Counted from the first letter of the stretch, positions 25,439 to 35,770 are shown. The stretch: 64,000 bases of DNA from Leptolyngbya sp. NIES-3755 (GCA_001548435.1 AP017308.1:3853030-3917029), one strand, 5' to 3'. Translations and numbers: made by a program. The notes: generated by a model from the letters alone, not told the origin.

Positions 25439-28282
25439 GTGATGTCTTTGATGCCTGTTTGGGGTTCGCTGCTGATTTTTATCGGATGTCCAATTTTGGG
25501 CGGATTGCCGCTGATTGGTTGGATGACACGGGTTCTGAGTCGGAAACGGTTGTCGGAGCTTGGAACGGGAAATATCAGTGTTTCAGCGGCGTTTTATCAC
25601 GGTGGAACGGTGGTTGGAGTTCTGGCGGTATTGTCTGAGGCATTGAAAGGAATTGCAGCGGTATTATTAGCTCGATCGTTCTTTCCCGATAGTCCAGAGT
25701 GGGAAATTATTGCGCTGATCGCATTGGTCTATGGACGTTACTTTATTGGCAAAGGAGCAGGTACAACGAATGTTGTTTGGGGCTATGTTGTGCATGATCC
25801 GATTGTGTCGTTTCTAGTCTTTCTAATTGGAGGAATTGGATTTACGATTTTGCGAGAACGTCGATCGGGAAAGTTTGGAGTATTAGTTCTATTTCCTTTA
25901 ATCACAGCATTACGACATCCACAGGACACAGCGCTAATTCTAAGCTCGATCGGACTTGCAGCTTTTCTATGGTGGATCTATAACCAGATTCCAGACGACT
26001 TGGATTTGAGACCAGACAGTGCAGAGAGAGGATCGCGCATCATGTTTCAATTTCTTCGGGATGATCGATCGCTAATTTCGCTAGATCAGAATTTACAAGC
26101 CGAAAAGGTTGGACAAAAAGCGGCGACATTATCGAAATTGAAGCGATCGAGCTATCCCGTTCCAGAGGCTTGGGTGTTGTTACCTGGTGATGATCCGAAG
26201 CCATTGATTGAGACATTGCAGCCCTCAAGAGACAATCCCTTGATTGTGCGATCGTCCGCAATTGGAGAAGATGCAGAATCGGCTTCAGCAGCAGGACAGT
26301 ATGAATCGATTCCAAATATCACTCATCGGGAGCTATTGTTACCTGCGATCGTGCGGTGTTTGGAATCATATCAGCAAGAATCAGCCGTGAAATATCGACG
26401 CGATCGCAATGTTGCAGAGGCTTCGATGGTAGTCTTAGTTCAGCAACAGATTCGAGGTGTGTATTCGGGGGTAGCGTTTAGTCGAGATCCGATCGCAAGA
26501 CAAGGCGATGCGGTTGTAATTGAAGCGTTACCCGGAAATGCCGATCGTGTCGTTTCAGGACAAGCGACTCCAGAGAGCTATCAAGTGATCGTTCGAGAAG
26601 TCGGAAGTGATTGGAAATTACCGGAAGCAGTCACCTTAGAAGTAGAAGGTAAAGGAACTGTTCCGGCATCAGTGATTCAGCAAGTCGCATATTTGGCGCG
26701 GCATTTAGAAGAACATTTTCATGGTGTACCACAGGACATTGAATGGAGCTTTGACGGAAAACAATTGTGGGTATTGCAATCTCGATCGATTACTACTCTG
26801 TTTCCGATTTGGACTCGCAAGATCGCCGCAGAAGTGATTCCGGGTACAATTCGTCCGCTCACTTGGTCGATTAATCGTCCGCTCACTTGTGGAGTTTGGG
26901 GAAAGATTTTTACGATCGTATTAGGCGATCGTGCTTCCGGTCTAGATTTTACCGAAACGGCAACGTTGCACTATTCACATGCTTATTTCAATGCTTCATT
27001 GTTAGGACAAATTTTTAGACGAATGGGATTACCCGCAGAAAGCTTGGAGTTTCTGACTAGAGGCGCAAAATTTAGTAAGCCACCATTACGATCGACCATT
27101 TCAAATGTTCCGGGATTGTTGCGCTTACTTCAGCGAGAGATGAGATTAGAAAAAGGTTTTTCGCACGACCAGCAACTCTACTTCAATCCAATGCTTCAGA
27201 AATTGGAACAATCGATCGACACTCTATCTGTTCCAGAACTTTTACAACAAATCGAACAAATTCTTGAGCTATTAGAACGAGCAACTTACTACAGCATTCT
27301 TGCGCCTCTTAGTGCAGCACTCAGAAAAGCGATCTTCAAAGTTCCAGATGAAGCATTAGATAACCGGGATACTCCAGAAGTTGCAGCACTTCGATCGCTC
27401 TCTAATCTAGCGAATTCTGCTCGATCGACGGTTGGAGAGGTGCAGGAAGATATCTTTACCCAACTTGCCCAAACAAAACAAGGACAAGCAATCTTAGAGC
27501 AATTCGATCAACTGTTAAATCAATACGGCTACCTCAGCGAAGTGGGGACAGATATTGCCGTTCCAACTTGGCGAGAAGAACCACAACCTGTTCGAGAACT
27601 ATTCAAACAATTTTGCTTAAGTCCTTCCCCTGAGCCACCTACACCGCAGATTAAGAACAAAGGAGTACAGCGACGAATTGCACTAAAAGGCAAAGTGACC
27701 GAAGTTTACAGTCGATTGTTAGCAGAACTTCGCTGGAGATTTATCGAGATTGAGAATCGCTGGTTAGAGTCTAGTATGCTAAAACAATCTGGCGATATCT
27801 TTTTCCTCACTTACGATGAGATTCGCAGTTCAAACACCCATTTCACGGCACTAATCGAACAACGCCGATCGAGCTTTGATCACGATCGACAACTTTCGCC
27901 AATTCCACAGTTAGTCTATGGTGATGATCCTCCCATGCCTCAAGCTCCAACTTGGCAAGCCTCGAATCGATTGCAGGGCATTGGAGCAAGCGTCGGACAT
28001 GTCGAAGGAACTATCCGAATTCTGCGATCGCTCAATGGGTCAATCCATGTCGATCGTGAAACAATTCTCGTCGTTCCTTACACCGATTCGGGCTGGATGC
28101 CTGTCTTAGCGAGAGTTGGAGGACTGATCGCAGAAGTGGGCGGGCGACTATCACATGGCGCGATCGTGGCACGAGAGTATCGGATTCCAGCGGTGATGGA
28201 TGTGACTCATGCGACTGAGATTTTGCAAGATGGGCAGCGAGTCCGAATTGATGGACAACAAGGCACGATCGAGATTCTTTAG
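25439..28282 (+). CDS. fusion of PlsY-like membrane domain with PEP-synthase/PPDK-like domains
   Basis: A 947-residue protein. Residues 1-190 are hydrophobic and resemble the acyl-phosphate:glycerol-3-phosphate acyltransferase PlsY: 'LGTGNISVSAAFYHGG' stands for the GSGN motif, 'EALKGIAAVLL' for the Lys-Gly motif and 'YGRYFIGKGAGTTN' for the third motif, all partly changed. Residues 215-460 are a pyruvate-phosphate-dikinase ATP-grasp domain ('LIVRSSAIGEDAESASAAGQ', 'QDIEWSFDGKQLWVLQSR'). The C-terminal 100 residues are the swivelling phosphohistidine domain ('GGRLSHGAIVAREYRIPAV'). The PEP/pyruvate-binding TIM barrel of true PEP synthase is not evident. The reaction is unknown; coupling ATP-driven phosphotransfer to a membrane lipid step is a hypothesis. 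Confidence 0.85.
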   Translation: MMSLMPVWGSLLIFIGCPILGGLPLIGWMTRVLSRKRLSELGTGNISVSAAFYHGGTVVGVLAVLSEALKGIAAVLLARSFFPDSPEWEIIALIALVYGRYFIGKGAGTTNVVWGYVVHDPIVSFLVFLIGGIGFTILRERRSGKFGVLVLFPLITALRHPQDTALILSSIGLAAFLWWIYNQIPDDLDLRPDSAERGSRIMFQFLRDDRSLISLDQNLQAEKVGQKAATLSKLKRSSYPVPEAWVLLPGDDPKPLIETLQPSRDNPLIVRSSAIGEDAESASAAGQYESIPNITHRELLLPAIVRCLESYQQESAVKYRRDRNVAEASMVVLVQQQIRGVYSGVAFSRDPIARQGDAVVIEALPGNADRVVSGQATPESYQVIVREVGSDWKLPEAVTLEVEGKGTVPASVIQQVAYLARHLEEHFHGVPQDIEWSFDGKQLWVLQSRSITTLFPIWTRKIAAEVIPGTIRPLTWSINRPLTCGVWGKIFTIVLGDRASGLDFTETATLHYSHAYFNASLLGQIFRRMGLPAESLEFLTRGAKFSKPPLRSTISNVPGLLRLLQREMRLEKGFSHDQQLYFNPMLQKLEQSIDTLSVPELLQQIEQILELLERATYYSILAPLSAALRKAIFKVPDEALDNRDTPEVAALRSLSNLANSARSTVGEVQEDIFTQLAQTKQGQAILEQFDQLLNQYGYLSEVGTDIAVPTWREEPQPVRELFKQFCLSPSPEPPTPQIKNKGVQRRIALKGKVTEVYSRLLAELRWRFIEIENRWLESSMLKQSGDIFFLTYDEIRSSNTHFTALIEQRRSSFDHDRQLSPIPQLVYGDDPPMPQAPTWQASNRLQGIGASVGHVEGTIRILRSLNGSIHVDRETILVVPYTDSGWMPVLARVGGLIAEVGGRLSHGAIVAREYRIPAVMDVTHATEILQDGQRVRIDGQQGTIEIL

Positions 28283-31200
28283 TTTGCCCCAAATCCGCCG
28301 CCTCCAGGCGTTTCAATCACAAAGACATCTCCTGGAGCCATCAACACTTCAGCTTTACTGCTCAACGACTCGATCGAGCTGTCTTGCCGCACTACAAAAT
28401 TACGCCCAACTGCCCCCGATTCAGCCCCCACCAAGCCAAACGGAGGAACAACCCGATGACCTGATAAAATTGCAGCCGTCATCGCCTCTCTAAATCGAAT
28501 GCGACGAATCACTCCATTTCCACCTCGATGTGTACCTGTTCCGCCACTGTTCGATCGAATCGAGAATGCTTCAACTAACACTGGAAATCGCCATTCTAAA
28601 ACTTCTGGATCAGTGAGCCGCGAATTTGTCATGTGAGTTTGAACTGCATCTGTTCCATCAAACATCGCGCCTGCTCCTGAACCTCCGCAAATGGTTTCAT
28701 AGTATTGATGCTGCTCATTTCCAAAGGTGAAATTGTTCATTGTGCCTTGAGAAGCTGCCATTACACCCAATGCACCATAGAGAGTATTTGCGATCGCTTG
28801 CGAGGTTTCAACATTTCCAGCCACGACAGCAGCAGGAGGACGCGGATTGAGTAAACAACCTTCTGGAACAATGATTTCTAGAGGTTTGAGACATCCAGCA
28901 TTCAGGGGAATATCATCATCTACTAATGTCCGAAACACATAGAGAACAACGGCTTTACAAATGGCTAAGGGTGCATTCAAATTAGTTAATTGCTGAGATG
29001 ATGTTCCTGTGAAATCAATACAGGCAGAACGAGTAGCGCGATCGATCGTAACATTCACGCAAATCTGACTACCATCATCCATTTGATAGTCAAAGCGACC
29101 CGGTTTCAGCACATCAATCACTCGTCGTACTGATTCTTCTGCATTGTTCTGGACATGCTGCATGTAAGCTTGAACAACTTCTAAACTGTATTGTTCAACA
29201 ATGCGACGAAGTTCCCGTACGCCTCGCTCATTTGCTGCAATTTGGGCTTGTAAATCTGCTAAATTTTGTACTGGATTGCGAACGGGGTAATCGCTAGAAG
29301 TTAATAATTCTAAGAGTTCTGATTCTTGAAACTTTCCTCGATCGACAATTTGTACGTTGTCAAGCAAGATGCCTTCTTCATCGATCGATTGACTGTGCGG
29401 TGGCATTGATCCGGGTGTAATTCCTCCAATATCAGCATGATGCCCCCGTGAAGCGACATAGAACATCGGTGTGGAACTATCAGCAATAAACACTGGAGTG
29501 ATTACAGTGATATCTGGTAAATGAGTGCCGCCATTATAAGGATTGTTCGAGGCAAACGCATCTCCTGGTTTTAATGTATTGCCTTTTGCTCGAATCAAAC
29601 TAATTACACTCTCACTCATCGAGCCGAGATGTACTGGAATATGAGGCGCATTTGCTACAAGCTGCCCCTGTCGATCGAAGATAGCGCAGGAAAAATCGAG
29701 ACGTTCTTTGATGTTGACTGAGTAGCTAGTATTTTGCAGAGTGATACCCATTTCTTCTGCGATCGCACGAACGAGGTTGTTAAAAATCTCCAAAAGCACT
29801 GGATCAGGAGTCGCAGATAGTTCCACAGATGAGATCTCTTCGACTTCAGCAATTCTGTTCAAAATCAGATAGTTCTGTTCAGTGATTTCTGCACACCATC
29901 CTGGCTCAATTACGTTGGTTCCAGTCGGCTCCAGGATCAAAGCTGCTCCAGAAATGCGATCGCCCGCTCTCAAATCTTGGCGGCGATACACTGGAGTTTC
30001 ATGCCAAATCCCTTTTGTGTAAATTTGAACTGTTGAAATCGGACTCAGGGAAATTGTTCTATCCGCAGATAGCAAAGGTTCTGTGATGGGTGTTGCATGT
30101 GCGATCGCTTCCACAGAAACCGCTTCTACGACTAGCCCTTTATCGGGCATTGAAAAGCCATATCGCTGCTGGTAGAGTGTCTCGAATTGATGTCTCATTG
30201 TGTCTGCTCGATCGAACCCAACAGTGAGAGCAGAATCGGTTCCTTGATACCGTAACCGTACTTTGAACAGGGTTTCAATACGATCGTGACTTACTCCTTG
30301 ATCAATAATTTCCGATCGACTTTCTACATCAAGTGCAGCTAAGGTTTGTTCTAACTCGGAAACGCTGCTTAAATCAGCTTCTACTGCTTTCTCTTTCAAA
30401 GTTCGCACATCTGCTAATCCAATCCCATACGCTGACAAGACTCCAGCAAACGGATGAATAAAAATCTTGGTCATGCCCAAAGCTTCTGCAATCAAACAGG
30501 CATGTTGTCCACCTGCACCCCCAAAACAACAGAGCGTATACTGTGTGACATCATAGCCACGTTGCACCGAAATCTTTTTGATCGCATTTGCCATTTTGTC
30601 GATCGCAATCTCTAAAAATCCTGCGGCAACCTCTTCATCGGTGCGGGTATCTCCCGTTTTCGCTTGAATTTCTGCGGTAAGGTCAGCGAATTTTTGCTCC
30701 ACAATTGCTCGATCGAGCGGCAGATTTCCCTCTGCTCCGAACACCTGAGGAAAGAACTCAGGCTGAATTTTACCTAACCGAACATTACAATCCGTCACCG
30801 TCAACGATCCACCTTTCCGATAGCAAGCAGGTCCTGGATTAGCTCCCGCTGATTCTGGTCCCACTCGATAGCGCGATCCATCAAACCGTAAGATTGAGCC
30901 ACCCCCCGCCGCGACAGTGTGAATCGACATCATGGGTGCACACAATCGCACTCCTGCAACCTCCGTTTCAAAGGTACGCTCATACTCGCCATTAAAATGA
31001 GAGACATCCGTTGAAGTGCCACCCATATCAAAGCCAATCATCTTGTCAAAACCTGCTGCACTGCTCGTTTTAACAGCTCCAACTATGCCACCCGCGGGAC
31101 CAGAGAGAATACTATCTTTTCCTTGAAATCGCGTTGCTTCAGTCAATCCACCATCTGATTTCATGAACTCTAACTTCGTGGTCGATCGTAGTACTGATCC

Positions 31201-31944
31201 GACTTGATCGACATACCGCCTGAGAATCGGAGAAAGATACGCATCGACTACAGTGGTATCTCCTCGACGAATCAGTTTCATCAATGGACTGACTTCATGA
31301 GACACTGAAACTTGAGTAAAGCCAATGCTGCGAACGAGTGCTGCAATTTTTTGTTCGTGTTGAGGATAGCGGTAACTATGGAGAAATGCGATCGCTATTG
31401 CTCGAATTCCATCTTGGTAAGCGTCTTGTAGTAATCCAGTTAATCGTGCTTCTTCCTCGATCGTAATCGGAACAATCTCTTCTCCTTGTGCGGTGTAGCG
31501 CTCTTTTACTTCAATGACTCGCTCATATACTCGTTCAGGTAAGATAATCTGACGCGCAAAGATATTGGGGCGATTTTGATACCCGATCAACAGTGCATCT
31601 CGAAATCCTTCAGTAATCAAAAGCAAGGTTCGCTCACCTTTGCGCTCTAGTAACGCATTCGTGGCAACGGTCGTTCCCATTTTTACGACTTCTACAGTTC
31701 CAGCAGGAATGGATTGATCACGGCTCAGCCCAAGAATGTCTCGAATCCCTTGAATGACTGCATCTTGATACTGGTCGGGCTGTTCTGAAAGGAGCTTGTA
31801 GATAATAATCCAGAAATGATCAGCGAGTGAGGTGATTTGAAATCGTTCAGGATGGGTTGAAAGTCGATCGACGATCGCTGAATTATCCGTTACAGCCACT
31901 AAATCCGTAAACGTTCCGCCTCGGTCTGCAAACACTTTCAACAT
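28279..31944 (-). CDS. 5-oxoprolinase / hydantoinase A-B fusion (ATP-hydrolysing)
   Basis: A 1221-residue protein with the HyuA-type half at about 1-690 ('FADRGGTFTDLVAVTD', 'GTTVATNALLERKGERT', 'IGFDMGGTSTDVS', 'VAAGGGSILRFDG') and the HyuB-type half at about 710-1215 ('NAPHIPVHLGSMSES', 'FASNNPYNGGTHLPDITV', 'SNSGGTGTHRGGNG'). Both halves are complete, as in eukaryotic and bacterial one-chain 5-oxoprolinases, which open 5-oxo-L-proline to glutamate with ATP in glutathione recycling. A hydantoinase activity cannot be excluded. It is convergent with the fusion gene above; the two stop codons interlock by 4 bp. Confidence 0.93.
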   Translation of the reverse strand: MLKVFADRGGTFTDLVAVTDNSAIVDRLSTHPERFQITSLADHFWIIIYKLLSEQPDQYQDAVIQGIRDILGLSRDQSIPAGTVEVVKMGTTVATNALLERKGERTLLLITEGFRDALLIGYQNRPNIFARQIILPERVYERVIEVKERYTAQGEEIVPITIEEEARLTGLLQDAYQDGIRAIAIAFLHSYRYPQHEQKIAALVRSIGFTQVSVSHEVSPLMKLIRRGDTTVVDAYLSPILRRYVDQVGSVLRSTTKLEFMKSDGGLTEATRFQGKDSILSGPAGGIVGAVKTSSAAGFDKMIGFDMGGTSTDVSHFNGEYERTFETEVAGVRLCAPMMSIHTVAAGGGSILRFDGSRYRVGPESAGANPGPACYRKGGSLTVTDCNVRLGKIQPEFFPQVFGAEGNLPLDRAIVEQKFADLTAEIQAKTGDTRTDEEVAAGFLEIAIDKMANAIKKISVQRGYDVTQYTLCCFGGAGGQHACLIAEALGMTKIFIHPFAGVLSAYGIGLADVRTLKEKAVEADLSSVSELEQTLAALDVESRSEIIDQGVSHDRIETLFKVRLRYQGTDSALTVGFDRADTMRHQFETLYQQRYGFSMPDKGLVVEAVSVEAIAHATPITEPLLSADRTISLSPISTVQIYTKGIWHETPVYRRQDLRAGDRISGAALILEPTGTNVIEPGWCAEITEQNYLILNRIAEVEEISSVELSATPDPVLLEIFNNLVRAIAEEMGITLQNTSYSVNIKERLDFSCAIFDRQGQLVANAPHIPVHLGSMSESVISLIRAKGNTLKPGDAFASNNPYNGGTHLPDITVITPVFIADSSTPMFYVASRGHHADIGGITPGSMPPHSQSIDEEGILLDNVQIVDRGKFQESELLELLTSSDYPVRNPVQNLADLQAQIAANERGVRELRRIVEQYSLEVVQAYMQHVQNNAEESVRRVIDVLKPGRFDYQMDDGSQICVNVTIDRATRSACIDFTGTSSQQLTNLNAPLAICKAVVLYVFRTLVDDDIPLNAGCLKPLEIIVPEGCLLNPRPPAAVVAGNVETSQAIANTLYGALGVMAASQGTMNNFTFGNEQHQYYETICGGSGAGAMFDGTDAVQTHMTNSRLTDPEVLEWRFPVLVEAFSIRSNSGGTGTHRGGNGVIRRIRFREAMTAAILSGHRVVPPFGLVGAESGAVGRNFVVRQDSSIESLSSKAEVLMAPGDVFVIETPGGGGFGAN

Positions 31945-32307
31945 ATCAACCTCGATCTCTGGTGATTTCTATTGAACCGGAGATCGAGACATTATAGCGA
32001 TTTCAGCCTATTCTCGTTGGGCGAAAAACTTATTGAGATTTCGATGACAAATTCTGTTCCACAATTAAGCTGAGACTGACATATTGAAATTGTTTCTAGT
32101 AGTTTCGCATTCTCGATCGTGGCGCAAGCCGCAATGGTTTTTGATTTCCAAGATGTATCGATCACCCCTACTCTAAGTCAGCACTTCGATTGCTTCTGAT
32201 CACGCTAGGAACGGCGATCGCAAAGCCTTCAACATCCCCTCTTAAGGCTGAAGTCATCCAAATTTATTTTGTTTAACGTGAGCAAGGGCGGATTCTTGGT
32301 ATGTGAT
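31945..32307. other. intergenic region between divergent oxoprolinase and CrtO-like genes
   Basis: About 360 bp. No coding frame, hairpin or recognisable regulator site was found; it presumably holds the two divergent promoters. Confidence 0.5.
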
Positions 32308-34005
32308 ATGAACAGCTATGACTTTATTTTGATTGGTGCGGGACATAATAGCTTGGTGTGTGCAGCTTACTTATTGAAAGCAGGCTACAAAGTTCTACTG
32401 CTCGAAAAAAATCCGTTTCCGGGTGGAGCCGCCACCACTGAGCCATTAATGCCCGATGTTGTTTCTGGCTTTAAGTTTAATCCTTGCGCGATCGACCATC
32501 TCTTCATTCATCTGGGTCCCGTCGTGCGCGAACTGGAACTGGAAAAATACGGCTTAGAATACCTCTGGTGTGATCACGTGGTGTTCTGTCCGCATCCGGA
32601 TGGCAAGTACTTTTTCGCGCACCGATCGGTAGAAAAAACCTGTGAAGAAATTGCTCGGTATAGTCCCCGTGATGCTGAGAAATATGCTGAATTTAATGAT
32701 TTTTGGCAGCGGGTGATTGGATTTTTGACCCCGACTTTTAACGCGCCACCAAAGTCGATCGTTGATATTTTAGGAAACTATGATGTCGCCAAAATCAAAG
32801 ATGTCCTTTCATTGGTGGGATCAGCCGATGAGACTTTGGATTTTGTGCGATCGATGTTTACCAGTTCAATGGACATCATTGATGAGTACTTCGATTCAGA
32901 ATTTCTCAAAGCTCCCTTAGCAAGACTTTCCGCCGAACTGAGTACGCCACCTTCGCAGAAGAATATGTCGGTAGGTTCGATTATGATGGCAATGCGTCAC
33001 AATCCCGGAATGGCACGTCCGAAAGGAGGAACGGGAGCGCTCACCGATGCTTTAGTGCGATGCGTGAAAGATCTGGGGGGCGAGATTCTAACAGAGCAAC
33101 CCGTTAAAAGCATTCTGATTGATGACAATCGTGCAGAAGGGGTTCAAGTCGCAAATGGTCAGGAATATCGAGCGAAAGTTGGAGTGATTTCGAGCTTGGA
33201 TGCTCAGCGATTATTCTTGCACTTAGTTGATCCGAGCGATTTGGACAAAGCTGATCCAAAATTGCGCGATCGCGTTGCTAGACGCATTACAAATCACAAT
33301 GAAGCCATTCTAAAAATTGATTGTGCGTTGTCTGAAGCTCCCAGATTTGAACATCACAATCACCAAGACGAATACTTAATTGGATCAGTGTTAATTGCAG
33401 ATTCCGTGAATCAAGTTGAACTCGCACATACTGATCCGAACATTGGTCGAATTCCGCTCGATGATCCTTCAATGTATGCAGTGGTTCCGAGTATGCGCGA
33501 TCCGTCACTAGCTCCAGAAGGTCAGCACGTTCTCTGGATCGAATACTTTGTGCCGTATCAAATCGCGGGTGCTGAAGGAACAGGACTCAAAGGCACAGGT
33601 TGGACAGAAGAACTGAAAAATCAAGTTGCCGATCGCGTTCTCGATAAACTAGCGGACTATGCTCCGAATGTAAAATCTTCGATCCTGGCACGTCGAATCG
33701 AAAGTCCCCCTGAACTTGAAGAACGCATCGGAGTTCTCAAAGGCAACTACTATCACTTAGACATGACCTTTGATCAAATGATGTTCTTCCGCCCATTACC
33801 AGAGCTAGCGAACTATAAAACCCCGATCGACAATCTCTATCTCACGGGAGCCGGAACTCATCCCGGTGGTTCGATCTCTGGAATGCCCGGACGCAATGCA
33901 GCGCGAGTGATTTTACAACAAGAGCGATCGCTGCCTCATGCTTTATCTGAGGCGGGCGATAGTCTCAAATCCGCTGCACAGTCCTTGTTCCGAATTGCTG
34001 AATAA
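32308..34005 (+). CDS. crtO: FAD-dependent carotenoid oxidoreductase, probable beta-carotene ketolase CrtO
   Basis: A protein of about 565 residues in the phytoene-desaturase-like amine-oxidase family. The FAD-binding motif 'FILIGAGHNSLVCAAYLLKA' and 'LLEKNPFPGGAATTE' are at the N-terminus. The C-terminal FAD motif is 'LYLTGAGTHPGGSISGMPGR'. 'GHNSLVCAAYL' is typical of the CrtO branch rather than of CrtI, CrtP or CrtQ. CrtO introduces the keto group of echinenone and related pigments. The ATG at 32308 begins the conserved sequence; a TTG at 32269 would add 13 residues. Related enzymes of unknown substrate exist, so crtO is probable rather than certain. Confidence 0.75.
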   Translation: MNSYDFILIGAGHNSLVCAAYLLKAGYKVLLLEKNPFPGGAATTEPLMPDVVSGFKFNPCAIDHLFIHLGPVVRELELEKYGLEYLWCDHVVFCPHPDGKYFFAHRSVEKTCEEIARYSPRDAEKYAEFNDFWQRVIGFLTPTFNAPPKSIVDILGNYDVAKIKDVLSLVGSADETLDFVRSMFTSSMDIIDEYFDSEFLKAPLARLSAELSTPPSQKNMSVGSIMMAMRHNPGMARPKGGTGALTDALVRCVKDLGGEILTEQPVKSILIDDNRAEGVQVANGQEYRAKVGVISSLDAQRLFLHLVDPSDLDKADPKLRDRVARRITNHNEAILKIDCALSEAPRFEHHNHQDEYLIGSVLIADSVNQVELAHTDPNIGRIPLDDPSMYAVVPSMRDPSLAPEGQHVLWIEYFVPYQIAGAEGTGLKGTGWTEELKNQVADRVLDKLADYAPNVKSSILARRIESPPELEERIGVLKGNYYHLDMTFDQMMFFRPLPELANYKTPIDNLYLTGAGTHPGGSISGMPGRNAARVILQQERSLPHALSEAGDSLKSAAQSLFRIAE

Positions 34006-34015
34006 TTAGCACTCT

Positions 34016-34054
34016 GCGAATAGAATTCAGAACTATCTCACGAATTCTATTCGC
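34016..34054. terminator. hairpin between convergent genes
   Basis: A perfect 13-bp stem, GCGAATAGAATTC (34016-34028) and GAATTCTATTCGC (34042-34054), with a 13-base loop lies between the convergent CrtO-like and MFS genes. Neither side has a strong T-run, so it is a probable but not classical bidirectional terminator. Confidence 0.55.
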
Positions 34055-34058
34055 TTCC

Positions 34059-35309
34059 TTAACGAGCAACGAGCAACTCATCTTTCGGAATCGCATAAGG
34101 ATCTTTTCCATATCCCAATGCAAACCTGAACGAGTGAGCCACACTTTTACTCGAAAGCGTCATAAACACGACCAGAGCCGAGAACGCCACGATCGATGCC
34201 ATCGCATAAAGTCCTCGATACCCGATCGCAGTCGAGACAAGCCCGAAAATCGGACCTGCTAACGCAATTCCCAAATCAAATCCACCGACAAACAATCCAA
34301 AAATTCGTCCCCGTTCATAAGGCTGACATCGATCGGCAACCAGCGCGATCGTAATCGGTAGAAAAGTTCCACCTCCCAAACCTTCCAGCGCTCCCGCTAG
34401 TAAAAACCAATTTGCAGAATTCGCCCCTGACAACACAATCAGCGAAATTGCATAACTGAGTAATCCGATCGAGATAAATCTTCCTCGTCCATAGCGATCG
34501 CTGGCTTTGCCTGAAACAAATCGAGTCATAAAACTCGTGACTGCTGCTGCGGTATAGAACAATCCTGAGTTCAATCCGACATTCGATTCTTTGATATGTA
34601 GCGGAACAAAAGTCGCGATCGCACCAAAAGCAATTCCAACCAGCAACATTGTGATCGTGGGAATGCGAATACGATCGCTTACTAACAATCGCCAAAAGAC
34701 TCTTTCAGAAGCGCGATCTTGAGGTTGATGCTGCACTGGGGGAGCTTTCACAAACATGGCGCAAGTCATACTGATCATGCCAAGCAATGAACTCATCACG
34801 AACACAGGCGCGTCAGTGGTTAGCTCTTGCAAATAACCGCCCATCGCTGGACCTAATGCCATTCCGATCGGATTGACCAAGCTCATGTACCCGATCAGTT
34901 CTCCACGGTTCTCAGGCGGGGCAATATCGACCACAAGCGAACTATATGCCGTCGTGAATGCAGCAATACTAATGCCGTGAAAGGCTCGAACAATCATCAA
35001 AATCGGAATGGATTGCGTCAACAAATGACATACGGGAGCGATCGTTGCCGCTGACATACCAATCAGCAGAACAATCTTACGACCTTGCTGATCTGCCATC
35101 TTGCCCGCTTGAGGACGAAACAGCAAAAGCCCGATCGCAAAAGATCCCATCACAATTCCAAGCTGATGATCGGGTGCGCCGATCGACTTCACATACAGTG
35201 GCAAAGTCGGCAGTAAACTTGCCAAACTCGCCCAAAATAACAAGCCCGCAGTAAAAAGAACGCCCAGATTTTGTTTCGTCTGAGCGCTTAACTTGGCAAA
35301 AGTACTCAA
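34059..35309 (-). CDS. MFS transporter (drug-efflux type)
   Basis: A 416-residue membrane protein with twelve hydrophobic segments. The cytoplasmic loop 2-3 motif of the major facilitator family appears as 'GKMADQQGRKIVLLIG' and recurs in the second half as 'GKASDRYGRGRFISIG'. The fifth helix contains 'GYMSLVNPIGMALGPAMGGY', the antiporter motif C of drug:proton exporters. It probably exports a small molecule using the proton gradient; the substrate is unknown. Confidence 0.9.
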   Translation of the reverse strand: MSTFAKLSAQTKQNLGVLFTAGLLFWASLASLLPTLPLYVKSIGAPDHQLGIVMGSFAIGLLLFRPQAGKMADQQGRKIVLLIGMSAATIAPVCHLLTQSIPILMIVRAFHGISIAAFTTAYSSLVVDIAPPENRGELIGYMSLVNPIGMALGPAMGGYLQELTTDAPVFVMSSLLGMISMTCAMFVKAPPVQHQPQDRASERVFWRLLVSDRIRIPTITMLLVGIAFGAIATFVPLHIKESNVGLNSGLFYTAAAVTSFMTRFVSGKASDRYGRGRFISIGLLSYAISLIVLSGANSANWFLLAGALEGLGGGTFLPITIALVADRCQPYERGRIFGLFVGGFDLGIALAGPIFGLVSTAIGYRGLYAMASIVAFSALVVFMTLSSKSVAHSFRFALGYGKDPYAIPKDELLVAR

Positions 35310-35350
35310 TGCCCGATTCCTGATGAAGAGATCCTAGAATATCAAACTTA

Positions 35351-35770
35351 TTAGCTTCCTGCGAGAATGGCAGGCATCAGCACACCATCGATCGCATGAA
35401 TCACGCCATTATCTGCTAAGATGTCGGCTTTCGTGACTGGCACATCATTCACTTTGATCCCACCTTCGTGATCGACTGCAATGATTGATCCTTCCAGCGT
35501 TGGAGCTTCAAAAATCTCGGTCAAATCTTCAAATCTGACATCGCCATCTAGAACGTGATAGCTCAAGACACGACGGAGTTTGGGTAAGTCTTCGAGCAAT
35601 TCATTTAGTTTCTCTTCAGGCAATTTAGAAAATGCGTCATCAGTGGGAGCCAGCAGCGTGAATGAACCCTCTGTGTTTTCGAGTTCTGCGGAGATGCCTG
35701 CTTTCTCGATCGCACTCAATAACGTTTTAAATGATCCGGCTTCGGAAGCAGTTTGTAGAAGATTTGGCAT
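35351..35770 (-). CDS. fasciclin (FAS1) domain protein
   Basis: A 139-residue protein consisting of one FAS1 domain: H1 motif 'FTLLAPTDDAFSKLP' and later 'YHVLDGDVRFEDL', 'KADILADNGVIHAIDGVLMP'. No signal peptide is present from the ATG at 35770, so it appears to be the small cytosolic type common in cyanobacteria. An in-frame ATG at 35815 would add 15 residues that do not form a signal either. FAS1 domains mediate adhesion when exported; the role of the cytosolic form is unknown. Confidence 0.9.
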   Translation of the reverse strand: MPNLLQTASEAGSFKTLLSAIEKAGISAELENTEGSFTLLAPTDDAFSKLPEEKLNELLEDLPKLRRVLSYHVLDGDVRFEDLTEIFEAPTLEGSIIAVDHEGGIKVNDVPVTKADILADNGVIHAIDGVLMPAILAGS

